From Syncephalastrum monosporum B8922 (lineage: Eukaryota; Mucoromycota; Mucoromycetes; Mucorales; Syncephalastraceae), in the NCBI GenBank assembly GCA_000697355.1, contig JNEN01001211.1, positions 124,001-188,000 on the forward strand: DNA of 64,000 bases, written 5' to 3'. Numbering within the stretch: the first letter of the stretch is position 1; every line of letters starts with the position of its first letter. Under the pieces are notes generated by a model, which ran no database searches, was not told the origin of the DNA, and saw only the letters and a list, made by a program, of their open reading frames with translations. Made by a program: the position numbers and the translations under genes. Below are positions 10,655-21,998 of this stretch, in pieces.

Positions 10655-12478
10655 TTATTGGCCTACAGGCACTGCGATGAGTGCACAATTTTCTAAACTG
10701 GTTGCAGGGTCCACATAGTAGACGAGATGAGAGCGGAAGCCGTGCTTTTCGAGGTATTTCATCCGCCCTGCGTCCAGGATGCGTTTGCATTGATATCCAA
10801 TCGTTTCACGCTCTTTGTGATCCAAGCCCGAGTAATGTCCACTGTACAGATAGAATCACAGTACCAGTGAGATCGGATGATACGCTCGTGATGCCCTATT
10901 TCCCAACTTACGTGGTCTCATCCGCATCAGCTTCTTCACCCAAGGTGTCGCCATGTTCATCTTGGTCTTCGCTTTGACGTTTGCTGCACGTCGCCCAGCT
11001 GCTCATCTTGGCGATGCGCTCGAAATCGATCTTGCTCAGTTCAAGGGCGTCGAGGTACTCCGTATGCGGGTACATTTCATAGCGGCAGATTTGGTGACAG
11101 CAAAGTGCAATAATCACGCCTTCAATGGGTCGTCTGTGCTGGTATAAGCGACGGGAGAAAAAGAAAGTTGTCCCTGTGACTCTATGAACTTACGTTTGGC
11201 CTGCTGCCTTTTGAGCTTCGTCATAGTTCATCAAACACTTGAGCGTGATATCCGTGGCGCTGCCACACAGGTGCTTTGAGAGCGCCACCACCTTCTTTTT
11301 GTCGCCACTCGCTCTTGTCAGTGCCGGCACCTTGGACAAGTCGAGGTCTTTAATGTCGATGGAACACCGCTCGACGGTCGATTTGTGCGTCTGTTGCATG
11401 CCCAGCAGTGCATTATCGTACTGCATGGAGGGTGTGAGATTATGCGCTGGGAAGGAAAAAGATACGTACCTTGAAGCGCACTGTTTTGCGATCAACAAGG
11501 ACATAGGTCGCTTCACCGTCGACCTCGCCAATGGCGCCCTTGAGGTATCCCGAAAGCTCACCTAAACATCTCCATTGAGATCACGGGTCTCTCAGCAGTA
11601 GGCACTCACCTTTTCCTGCACCGAATTCGACAAAGCAAGCACTCTTGTCCTCGAGCATACCCATCTGCCGCATATGGCCGAGAAGGGACGACTATCGAAA
11701 TAGAGTTAATAACGTAGAGTTGTGTTTTTCACTTTGACATACATTCTGATCCAGGTGTTTCGTGTTGATCAAGGTTGGCCTAACAAGGTAAGCTTGTCAA
11801 TGACATTATCCAACATAACTTGGAACGACCTACTTTTTGCTTTCCACGGTAGGCTCTGTCAGAATCTGGGACGCGATCGGCGGGACCTGGTCGTCAAAGA
11901 TGCGACGGACCTTGCCAATCAGGTCTTGGAGTTCTGGCTTAGGCAACTCACTCAGCTGGACACGGGTAAGCCATGGTTGGGCATGTTGCTGTTTGTGGGA
12001 AAAGATGGTCTTTTGAAACTCGAGTTCTTCTTTTGAGAGGGGCACCGTGCAGTTGACGTTGAGCGAGAAATAGACGTCCGGGGGCCTGGGCCGTGAATTG
12101 CAGCGTGCCTGCATATGGTATTCGAGGTCCTTTTCGTACACTGTGCTGTGAAAGGCCGTCAAAAAATAATGCTTGGGTTGTATGTTATGACTTACTGCGA
12201 AGGATCGTAGGGGCAAGGCACACGCTTCTTGTCCTCCTCTGGCTGGTCCTTCTGCTGCTCTGCGATATGCTCACCGCAGTATTTGTTGGTGAGCTTGGCC
12301 GGTAAGCTGCAGTAACGTCGTTTTCGTGCGACATAGTAGTGGCCTTTTTGAACACAATCAGAACCGATCTCGCCCATTCAGCTTCAATGTATATTTGAAT
12401 GGTCTTACATTGCCTTGGTTTTGAAGGTGGCGGCGGGATCGGCTCGGTGGCCTTGTTGGCTTTGGGTGCCTTGGGCAT
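10655..12478 (-). CDS. TRM13: tRNA 2'-O-methyltransferase TRM13
   Basis: Nine exons (12478-12409, 12343-12196, 12145-11834, 11779-11743, 11691-11610, 11561-11470, 11420-11194, 11133-10912, 10841-10655) join in phase to 458 aa. The N-terminus has the CHHC-type zinc motif (C-HYYVARKRRY-C ... YCGEH) followed by a second zinc motif in DPSHTVYEKDLEYHMQARCN. The Rossmann methyltransferase domain shows ACFVEFGAGKGELSGYL (SAM loop), VVALSKHLCGSATD and EGVIIALCCHQ, and ends in the typical LDHKERETIGYQCKRILD / YYVDPATSLEN region. TRM13 methylates the 2'-OH of nucleotide 4 in the acceptor stem of tRNA-Pro, -Gly and -His. All landmark residues are intact. Confidence 0.93.
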
Positions 12479-13399
12479 CGCTCGCTTGAGATCAGGTCGT
12501 ATAAGGCCGGCGAAAAAAAAAAATGTCAATGTGAGTTTAGCGGGGTGGAAATAGTCACAATGATTTGCAGGAACAGTTTCCATGGCATCAATGGTGCTTT
12601 TGCTTACAAACGATAACTCCATCTGGTACTTTGTAGAAATGTTTTTTGTATAAGCTCCTTGTGCTTATTCGCGGCAGTGCCATACAGAGTGCTCGCTTTC
12701 TTGCGCGCGTTTCTCAGGTAAACGAAGTATAGGCCCGGACAAAATCTTCGTGTTGCAGTTTCTTCGCGATGCTTAATGCTAAGCAAATATAATAAACATG
12801 AGTTGTAGTAATCATGGTGTTTTAAAATGGTACTTTATATAAAGTATATGGAGGATTACAAGTAGCTGCTGAAATGTTAGCATGTACATTTTATAATTCT
12901 GATAAATCTGATAGTCTGATGAAAAGGATAAAATTCTGAGGTTATACAATGAAGATGGTAGGTGCCAGCACTCTACCACCTCGTACTGCCGCCCTTCGCC
13001 CTAATGACGGCGTCGACGCAGCCACCTGTACATACAGTAATAGGTCCGAGAGGCCCTATTTCTTCTTCAGGTAATGTTCGTGGCCCAACTGTGATCACTC
13101 AAGTCAGGCCTGACGAGAAAGGGCGCTCTACTTGCGCTAGTTCTTATTTGATGGAGTGATCTCGTCTGCTATCCCCTGCATATGGGCCTTCTTGCTTCAC
13201 ACGTCTTAGAAGCAGACGGCGAGGTTCCAGTTCTCTTCTTGCGCGGCCTGGATAATCCTTCGGCGGAGATGCTCTCTTTTTGGCCGGGGAGGACTTCCTC
13301 CTCCCCGGGGGGCGGGATCTTCTCGCTATCAATTGCCGTCACGTTCCACTGGTTGACAAATGTAAGGCGGTATTCTGGTGTGTTTTCGCCCTCACGAAG
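12479..13399. other. Gene-free stretch upstream of TRM13
   Basis: Short open frames only. It may include the 3' end of the decayed transposase-like sequence that lies to its right. Confidence 0.4.
13284..13308. repeat. Perfect GC-rich hairpin, 10-bp stem
   Basis: CCGGGGAGGA (13284-13293) is the exact reverse complement of TCCTCCCCGG (13299-13308), with a 5-nt loop CTTCC. It lies just downstream, in minus-strand sense, of the decayed zinc-ribbon ORF. Confidence 0.85.
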
Positions 13400-13960
13400 T
13401 GCGTGGCCCATATATGAGAGATCGAAGGACGCCCGTAACAGGTCGTGGCGGCGATGAAGGACGACAGTGATCCTCCTTTGGGGCCGAGATATCATGACTG
13501 TCGAGTATGTCGCGTATTATTTCATATAAAGCTTTGCTGCCGATGTTAGCAGCACGAGCTTGCGAAAAGTCTGGCTCTATCTCGGCGATACGAATGGCAC
13601 GAGAGTTCCAGCAATTGCCACGGAGACAAAGGAGCGCCTGAAGAGCCTACGCACGTCTGACTGGTGCAATGTTCATTCGTCAGGGTAACCGGTGTTCGTT
13701 GAGAGTGGGTTCTTCGTAAACTTTTTCCATTTTGACGCTTTTGAACCGTGAGCTCACACCCACGCCTGCAAGACCGATGCACATGATAGCCACCGTGCCT
13801 TTACTATGGCCATGTTCCACCTGCTGACGCTTTCTTGCTGCCAACTTAGGATATACCTGTCGCGTCTTCAGTGCTTGCGTGCGGGTTTCATTAAGCGCGG
13901 CCGGTGAGTCTTGAAAATCGCGGAAGCATTTAGCTTGCTGCAAACGAATCTGCAACGAGA
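13400..13960 (-). pseudogene. Decayed TnpB/Fanzor-like (OrfB zinc-ribbon) ORF
   Basis: Three reading frames on the minus strand hold consecutive parts of one protein. The first gives HSKGTVAIMCIGLAGVGVSS, the second TPVTLTNEHCTSQTC, and the third CLRGNCWNSR followed by SQARAANIGSKALYEII. The order Gly-rich strand, TNEHxTSxxC, a second Cys pair and an AA-N-I helix fits the RuvC-II, zinc-ribbon and RuvC-III segments of TnpB/Fanzor-type proteins that are widespread in Mucorales. At least two frameshifts and a stop separate the parts, so it is a relic. The match is from memory of the family pattern only. Confidence 0.33.
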
Positions 13961-14112
13961 TACGTTAAGCACTCGTGCATGTATAGCATTATATTTATCA
14001 CTTTCTGGTATCGAATGACGTTCTTCGGCGTATGACGCTTGTTTAGCTTTTCGTCAGCCAGGACTTGTTCGGCCTCCTTCACACGTCTGTGGTGGGATGG
14101 GCGCTGAACTTC

Positions 14113-14616
14113 TCAGCTCAGAAGGACCGCCATACCTCCCATTTCAAGGGGCAGGCGAAAAAGAATGTGTGTTCGATATCCTCCAAAGGGTAGTGGCATA
14201 TGTGACACGATGGAGCTGCGTGTGTCTGAGGCATCGGGCGGCGGAGCGAAGCCCGGTACGGTAGGCGACGATGGACAGCACGGAACCCTACGTTGGGCGC
14301 GATGTTGGATATCAACCTGCCAAAAGACGTGCAACCTGGACGAACCGATCTGGAGGGTGGAACTCATCGGCGCACGGGGCGGAAGGCTGCTATGGCGATA
14401 ACGGCCGGATAGTGGACAGAATATCCGGGGAGATGCGAGAATGACATAAACTGAGGCACTACATGAACGTAGATTGTATGGGGCTGTCAGAGTCCATGAG
14501 GGTCGTAAAAAATGGCTTCTGGGCACGCTATGAGCTGCCGCAAAATCAACTAGATCTGCTTGCCGCAAGTTGTGAACTTGAAATAAAAATGTGATCCAGT
14601 TAGGAGCCAGGGACAT
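14113..14616 (-). mobile_element. LINE-type retrotransposon remnant (zf-RVT tail)
   Basis: Near 14118-14315 the minus strand encodes FRAVHRRLPYRASLRRPMP, then CHICHYPLEDIEHTFFFACP and LKWEVW. This is the zinc-binding C-terminal module of reverse transcriptases (zf-RVT: C-x2-C...H-x4-C). Upstream in the same sense, other frames give further fragments interrupted by stops. No reverse transcriptase palm motif remains in this window. It is read as a 3' fragment of a dead non-LTR element. Confidence 0.5.
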
Positions 14617-16207
14617 TTCCAGGCAAGACCGAGGCGGAGTGAACCAAGGGACAAGTCATAAAGATAGGTGTCGCCTACCGTCAGTCCGCGAAGTTCTCGC
14701 TCAAAGCGGGCGTGCGATTAACTGCCGAGTCTGGACCGCCCAAGCCATGCGTCGTTCAAGGGAACGTGCAGGACATTTCTTCGCTTCTAAATTGCCAAGT
14801 CCGCCTTCTACACAACGAAAATGATATGAGAATGGGAACAACTTCCACAGTAGCGGTCTCTGTACTTCTTCTGGTAAAGTTACCGATTTCCCGTTGAGCA
14901 CCTATTATCACGTCCCTACTGTTGTGCTGCATAGGCAGAAGTCAGTTGATCTGGGTTATGATGACAGCGGTAAAGCAAGGCGGCGGCCCATCCACGCAGA
15001 CCTTGAGCACCATGTGACACACGGGTTTAAGAAAGGAAGTGAGAGGGACAATATTAATGGAAGAAGAAGGGACGATAAAAAAAGAACTGAGATGAGAAAG
15101 ACGAAGTCACGCTGCTCCCTTATACATTGCTTTTTTTGTTATCATCTGGTGAAGCCAGCGAATGTGCAAGACAACAATGAAAATTTGGTTTGATGCTCTG
15201 GTTTCCCCCCTGAGCTCTTTATAAAAAAAAGAAAGAGAGAGACGTCATTATAGATAACGTGCAACAGTGGGCCTGCAATTAAGCCGCCCTCTTCGGCTGG
15301 CTTTCCGAAGGTTTCTAATGTGACACGAGCAGCTGCTTATTCCTCGGTCTAACTCGGTTATCTTACTCCTTGGGACTGATTTGGCAAGTGCTTCCGTTGA
15401 TCAATGGTAGGACGGTTCATGATCAGTTCCATACTTAAACAGCAAGGATCTCCAGGGGTGTTAAAGGACTGTGCACGAACTGCACTCACACTATGGGACC
15501 CGCGTCGGTGGGTGGTTGAGGTTTACTGTGCACATTTTAGATCAGCTTCTAGTTCACGCAGCATGTGCCTTACATCCGTCGAATGTAGAGCAGAACGTAT
15601 TACTCGTGCGTGTACCATGAGCCTTTCTCGAAATTCATAATCCCAGAGTATAGTTTGTCGACGGCTTACGCAGAATACTTAACATTTATTCGCTAAAGAA
15701 GTTCAACGGTGGCAAATTAACGTTGAAGCCGACATTCGGACTTGCCATCAACCTTTTTTTCTTCCAAGCGCCACGCTCGACTCGTGCTACCTCAAAATAA
15801 TAGAAAGGAGGGGTGTCTGGCTCCCTGACACTATAAACCGTATCTATCACACTGACCTTTCTCATTGCTAATCCTCTTTAAATGTCCAGTACATATAAAA
15901 GATATTGATCGCTTGTCTGTACTGCGTGGGGAGGAGAAAGTGGTCCTGTTTCTTATTTTAATAATTTTTTTCAATTTCGAACGCAGAAATCGGCGCACGC
16001 GCCTGCATCGTTGGAGATCATGCGATCACCGATCATCCCGATAATACACACACGCAGAAAACAGAGATTGGAAGGAGACAGAACTGGTAGCTTTATACTA
16101 GTAGAAAACCACTTAATGTATATATACACAAAGGCAGTGATGTACGAGAAAGAGAGAGAGAGAGAGACAGAAAGGCGCTGGTGGTGTGGATGAAGGGTGG
16201 GGTATGC
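14617..16207. other. Gene-free stretch, possibly more decayed repeats
   Basis: No family-level coding signal. A 78-codon frame at 15404-15640 is unsupported. Near 16149-16166 there is a short GA-rich tract within the 3' region of the Rheb gene. Confidence 0.4.
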
Positions 16208-17072
16208 TTATGATATTACGCATCCCTTGTTCTCCTCGGAAGGCGGGTTATTGACTTTTTCGATCTCGGCAATCAGGACCTCAAATATCTTGGCTATATG
16301 GATAGTATATATTTAGAAGGTATTCTTCGACAACAACAGAAGTATAAGTTATACTTACAAACGTTCTCGTTGTGCTTGGCAGAGCATTCAACGGTCGGCA
16401 TGTTCCACTTTTGGGCCAGTTCTTTTCCTTCCTCCTCAGACACTTGTCTAGAAATTATAATATTGTGATATTAGCAATAATAAAATAAAATAAAGTGGTA
16501 TGAGCGCATAACGGCTGGCTGTATTCAAATCCGGTTACCTTTGGATATTCAAGTCGGATTTGTTGCCAACAATGACACACGGGACGCTGTCGAGACCAGT
16601 GAAATCCAATATCTTGTCACGAACGATCTTGCACATCTCAAAGCTTGAGCGGGATGCGATGGAGTAGACGAGGACATAGCCGTGTACGCTCGAGGCGTGG
16701 TGGGAGGACAGGATCGAGTACTCGTCCTGGCCAGCTGTGTCCATGATTTCAACCGTGTACTCTAAAGTAAATATGTATATGTATATGTATATGTATGTGT
16801 ATATACAGCGTAAGCTCACGAGGATCATATTACATGTCATAAGTTCAACGCACCGTTGCCTCGGTACTTGATGGCCTTGGTGAATGTGTTTTCAATGGTG
16901 GGGTAGTAGCTGTCCACGAAATGGTTCTCGCAGAACTGAATGACGAGCGACGACTTGCCTACATTACACGATTAAGAGAGTGCCACACTGGCAGCACCAA
17001 CGTACCGACAGCTCTGGCACCCAGGACGGCAATGCGTCTTTGTCTGGTCTGATTCGAAGCAGTAGTCGACAT
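16208..17072 (-). CDS. RHB1: Rheb-family small GTPase
   Basis: Five exons (17072-17006, 16958-16854, 16761-16539, 16447-16359, 16293-16208) give 189 aa, close to the 184 aa of animal Rheb. The P-loop GARAVGKSS carries the Rheb-specific Arg at the position equivalent to Ras Gly12. DTAGQDEYSI (G3), VGNKSD (G4) and ECSAKHNENV (G5) are all present. The C-terminus is CVIS, a CaaX box predicted to be farnesylated, so the protein should sit on endomembranes. Rheb activates TORC1 in many eukaryotes; in fungi it also affects Arg/Lys uptake. The effector loop (YYPTIENTF) is intact. The assignment is firm; the downstream target is inference from the family. Confidence 0.95.
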
Positions 17073-17563
17073 TTCCGCACAGAGAAAAAGAAGAAACGAG
17101 AGAGAGAAAGGGTGAGAGAGAGAGAGAGTAAAAGAACTGCGAAAAAATAACTATCGAAATTTATGACGGGTTCTATAGTACGACGCATGCAACTGACTTT
17201 GGATGTCATTCACTGGTACGTGGCCTTTTTTTATGTGTATTGTATAGTCCACTTTACTGACACATATACATTAGGGAAAGAGGGCAGTGATTTCAATACA
17301 GTCAAATATCTCTTCAAGAATAGGCCCTCACAGACCCAGCACCTACACAGGATCCGAACAGGGATGGACAACGGGTGAAAGCGCGTCGCCCACTGTCAAC
17401 TGCGGGTTGCACAGTACAATACATACAGTACATAGAAGAGAAAGAAAAGGCTCACGCAAATGGCAGCCGCATAAAAACCTTCCACCGAGTTTGCCACGTA
17501 ATCCATGCAATATATAATGTATTTACAGATCCACCTAGTAAAATAGAGTTTTCCAGTAGCCTC

Positions 17564-18076
17564 TTATCCTACCCAACGATGGCCACACATGCGGTCGCCA
17601 CACACGTAAAATAAGGTCATCTTTGCATCCGCTCGCCGAGACGAAGACTGGAAGAAGACAGCTTCCTCATAACCACACTGCGGGCACGTCACATTGGCAC
17701 GCGGCTACAACAAGAGTAAACGGAAAACAAAGTGTTATCTTGAGTTTCAATTACGGGCGCTTTCATCTTACCAGTGTAGGATCGATGCTCAGATCGGACA
17801 AGACCATGGTTTGTTCACTAGAATACGGATTAGCTTGAGTCATTCCAGCCAGAATGCCTCTACTTACGAGGGCTGGTGAATGATTTCGTGTCGGTAGACA
17901 CAGAAGTTGTCGGCATCTTCCTCGTACTGACAGTTACGACAGGCAAACATCAATCGGCGATTGGCCTTGTCCTCGCGTGGGTATAAAAGATTGTTACTGC
18001 CGATACAATCAGTCGTGTGCTAGTGGGTAATGCAACACAATCATTACCAATCGAGGCAATATTTAAAGGTGGCCAT
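17564..18076 (-). CDS. RPB9: RNA polymerase II subunit Rpb9
   Basis: Four exons (18076-18048, 17996-17868, 17817-17772, 17704-17564) give 114 aa, slightly shorter than yeast Rpb9 (122). The N-terminal zinc ribbon is [14 protein letters not shown] ... [10 protein letters not shown]. The C-terminal TFIIS-like ribbon is [20 protein letters not shown] ... [13 protein letters not shown]. Rpb9 sits at the polymerase jaw and supports start-site choice, fidelity and transcript cleavage. All eight zinc-ligand Cys are visible. It is divergently oriented from UBC13, with 719 bp between the starts. Confidence 0.95.
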
Positions 18077-18795
18077 GCCGTCTCTGTGTGGATTATGTGG
18101 AAAAAAAAAGAGAGAGAGAGAGAACACCAGAGAGAGTGGAAGTCGAGTGCTGCGAAATTCACTGCCCGCATCTTTCTGCACTGTGCCCTAATTTTCGACG
18201 GTTGACGATTCATTGAACCTATCATGGGAATATTATATCATCCAGAAAGCTATAGTAAGTATTTCCTTGGTAGATCCATAGGCCTATTAAATGAACTTAT
18301 GACTCTATTCGCTGCGAGCATCTGTTCTCTCGTATCATATGTGCATTACTGCAGTGGAGCGACCGATGATGATAGCTCGACATTGCCCCTCGCTCAGATA
18401 TATCTGATGTGAACAGTCGCCCTACTGCATAAATGAACCATACGCATCACTTTTATACATACATTTAATGCGCTATATCACTTTGAGAAGGATGCAATGT
18501 AATAAAGTGCACCGTACACCTATATCGGCTCTGACCAACGTCGCGCAGTCGATTGCTTTGTAAGCGTGATGAATGACGTGGAGTATCAATCCCGGCCCAA
18601 TGTAAGCCCAACAGTAGACCGGTGAGACCAGTGAGAACCTGCGGAAGGGGCACGTCCCAGTTGCCGGTTCGCTTGGGTTTCCACATTTGTACGTGTGAGA
18701 GTGAGAGTGAGAGTGAGAGAGGGCAGCCAAATTTTCTCAGAAAGCCACGGACGGGACACACCCCTTTTCCCAGTTGCACTTCTTTACCCTTCGTC
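18077..18795. other. Divergent intergenic region RPB9/UBC13
   Basis: Shared upstream region of two housekeeping genes. It contains a GA-rich tract near 18108-18140 and a GTGAGA repeat near 18695-18720. No third gene seen. Confidence 0.5.
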
Positions 18796-19514
18796 ATGGC
18801 TCTCCCCAAAAGAATCATAAAGGTACCAGTGCATCTACGCATCTTACTCTGCATTGCTAACTCGTGCCTTCCAGGAAACCGAGCGTCTCCTTGCCGAACC
18901 CGCGCCGGGCATCAGTGCTACGCCCCACGACGACAATCTGCGCTATTTTGATGTCGTTATTGCTGGTCCCACTCAATCTCCTTTTGAAGGTAATTCATTG
19001 CTGTAAACTGCAAGCACTGGACTCAGTGCGGCCAATGAACAGGTGGCATGTTCCGTCTTGAGCTGTTCTTGCCCGAAGAGTATCCCATGGCACCCCCCAA
19101 AGTCCGTTTCCTGACCAAGATTTACCATCCCAACATTGACAAGTTGGGCCGCATTTGCCTTGATATCCTGAAGGGTAAGCACAGTCAAGTACCTATGAGC
19201 GAATGAGTGGGACTGACCCGGGCTTGTCTAGACAAGTGGTCACCCGCACTGCAAATTCGAACCGTCTTGCTTTCCATTCAAGCCCTCCTGTCCGCACCCA
19301 ACCCGGACGACCCGCTCGCCAACGACGTTGCGCAGCACTGGAAGGACAACGACGAGGCGGCTATTGCCACTGGTAAGTCCCTATCTACTCATACATACAT
19401 ATAGACATGTGTATGTGTGTGTATGTGTGTGTGTACCTATGTGTGTTGAATAACTCCATTTACAATTTGTATCATGTAGCTCGTCAGTGGACGCAGATGT
19501 ACGCTTCGCAGTAA
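18796..19514 (+). CDS. UBC13: Ubiquitin-conjugating enzyme E2 Ubc13
   Basis: Five exons (18796-18822, 18875-18989, 19043-19174, 19232-19372, 19480-19514) give 149 aa. The protein follows UBE2N/Ubc13 almost position by position: [41 protein letters not shown], the active-site stretch [18 protein letters not shown] with the catalytic Cys, and [16 protein letters not shown]. Ubc13 pairs with an Mms2/Uev1 variant to build K63-linked ubiquitin chains in DNA-damage tolerance. The Met in the MPAPPK-type hydrophobic patch contacted by RING E3s is retained (YPMAPPKV). The 3' end converges on the phosphatase gene with only about 35 bp between stop codons. Confidence 0.96.
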
Positions 19515-19549
19515 TCAACAGAATACCATTTTTATGCATGTTTTTAGAA

Positions 19550-21998
19550 TTATCCTCGATGATAAATATCTTGATTAAAACACATCCACCAGAGGACTGC
19601 TTCATAGCAAAATACAAATTGTCGGAGGGTCTGAACCATGCTGACGCGCTGCTCGCGAAACTTGGCCACTGTTTGGTACAGGACATCATGGTGGTATGGG
19701 TTGTTCTGGAGCCGAAACAAGACCGTATCGATGGTGCAGAACGCACCGGCACGACCACAGCCCGCTGAGCAATGCACGATCATGGGACCCGCCTCCGCAG
19801 GCTGGAGCGCGTTGGCCTGGTGGATGAGCTTCAGCGTGCCCTTGGGATCGTCGGGGACACCGAAATCCATCCAGCCGTGGTACTGGAGATGGTGTACCAC
19901 CCGCTGCTGCCCATTCTCATGCTGGCATACAAAGGCGCGGATCACCATCTGGTCCTCGTCTCGTCCACTCAGGTTCTCCACGCGTTCGGACTGCAGGCTC
20001 ACTTGGAGGGGTCCAAACTGCATCGGAGACCCCGCCGTAGGCCAGTAGCGGTGGCATTTGATCTAATGCAGGTGGAGGACCCATGAGAACAATCCCGCCT
20101 CGTCAGCTTTTCTTTTGCGTTACCCTGTTCATTTCTTCTTCTTTTGTCAACATGACAATGACGCGTGTGTTTTGCTCCCAGACCATATTCCAAAAGTCAG
20201 CAAAGGTAGCCGGGAGCGGGCCTTGCGTGGAGATGTACCGGCGATAGAGGCGTTTGGACAGACGGCGCTGCTCGTCGAGCGTCCGCAGGTTGGGTATCTC
20301 TTCGCCTACTACAGCTGGATCACAGTCGGTATATTCAATATAACTTGCATTCATGTATCGAGAGCCTTGAAGCTTGACACGTGTATATTCTAGAAATACA
20401 ATGAGCTTTTCTCTTTCTCTTTTTCTTTTTCCATGCTCTGCCATCACGGTCTTACCAAAGGGCCAGATGTTGGTGTATCGGTTCAGCGCGCCCATCTCAA
20501 TGCCAGCAACGATACTGAGCGGGTGGTCCTGGCAAGCCGTGGTATTGGAGTGGTGGGCCATGACAGACTGGAGCCGCTTTTGTTCAGCACGTTCGATGGA
20601 CTCGTACATCTCGGCGAGTCGGCGGGGGCCATCGGCGGTGAGCGTGTGGTGGAGCCAGTCCGGGATCTGTGCGTCTCCGGCGTGGTATTGCGGGGGCGGG
20701 CGGACCGGAAAGCGCTCTTTGATGCTGCCATGACTGAGTTCCATGTTTTGCCGGATATTGGTGAAAAACGGGTTGTGGCCGGCCATCGGTGCCGTAAAGG
20801 GGCCGGCCATGAGGCCAGGTGTGATGGGTGCAGGTGGCAGCGCGCCGAGATGCATGACGGGCTTCTTCTGACGCGTGGCGGCTGCGGTCGCCAAGGGCGG
20901 CGCATGGGTGGCTGCCGAGGCGGAAGGAGACAGGGGGGAGGATGAGGATGAGGAGGAGGTGGTGGTACAGCGGCTTGGGTATGTATGATGGAATGCATTC
21001 AGACCGCCTGAAATAAAATGATTGTTCCCAAGATTTTGCAGAAAAATGAAAAGTAAAAGATGATCGTTAATACCTCAGTTCATCTTTCGCTCTCTCGCTC
21101 TCTCGATCTCTCTCTGCCTCCCATCCTCTCTTGCAATTCTCTCTTCGTTTTCTCTTTTTCCTGTTCTTTCCCTTTTCCTAGTCTTTTTCTTTTGCGCAGA
21201 TTGCCCCAGGACGCAGAGTCTCCTAAGGACCCCAAGCAAATGTATATGCCTAGGAAGGAGTAGGATCCAGGAGAGTCTGGCGGGGATATATGTGCGTGTG
21301 CGTCATGGCCCAGAAGAAAAAGAAAAGGAAAGAAAAAAAAAAGAGAGAAACCCGCGTCCATGGAGATAAATCGCGTGTCTTTTTAATTTACCTTTGAGAT
21401 AGCCGAGTTTGCCCTGGAAATCGGCCAGCCGAAATTTAGCGGCGAGGTAAGCAATGGCGGTATTGGGCTCGGGCAGGTCGGAAGCCTGGTCGTACAGGAT
21501 AATGTGCGTCGCGTGGGGCCAGCCCGCCCAGGCTTGTCGATGTGACTCGGCCACAATTACCTCCAGCACCTTCTCGAGCGTAAACGACGGCCGCTTCAGG
21601 ATCGTGTTGGGTATCGACACGTTGATCGCCCCCTTCACATGCAGATGAGAATAGTGTACAAATGACCGCGTGTCAATCAAGAGCAGGTGCTGCTGGTCCT
21701 GGAGCAGCTCGTGCACCTGCGCCGTCGTGAAAGGAATAAGCGTCGTTCCAGACGGCGTGAAGCGTGGGGTCGGCGCGACCGCCTTCCTCGTCTCGGCAAA
21801 CGGCGTCGTGTACCGTGTCTGGATCGCATTGAAGAACTCTTGGTGCTGGAGCAGGGGTGAGCGAGGTGCGGTGAAGTACGGGGTTGTCAGTGGCTCTGAA
21901 CTTGTGGTATCATGAGGCGTGAAATATGAATCGCTCGGACCACCGGAAGCCGAAGGCGGCGGGTGGAGTCCATTCGGTGTCGTGGAGCATTCAATCAT
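19550..21998 (-). CDS. Rhodanese-like + protein tyrosine phosphatase
   Basis: Four exons (21998-21392, 21007-20456, 20389-20124, 20062-19550) give 645 aa. Residues about 95-200 form a rhodanese/Cdc25-like domain ([20 protein letters not shown] ... ATHIILYDQ) in which the usual catalytic Cys loop reads YDQAS, so it is predicted inactive. A Ser/Pro linker follows, then a classical PTP domain: [26 protein letters not shown], a WMDFGVPDD loop (Asp general acid of the WPD-type loop) and the signature [12 protein letters not shown]. The layout matches fungal MAPK phosphatases such as Pyp1/Pyp2 and MKP-like proteins, in which the N-terminal domain docks the kinase. The insertion after NASYIEY is longer than usual. 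The kinase substrate is inference. Confidence 0.88.
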
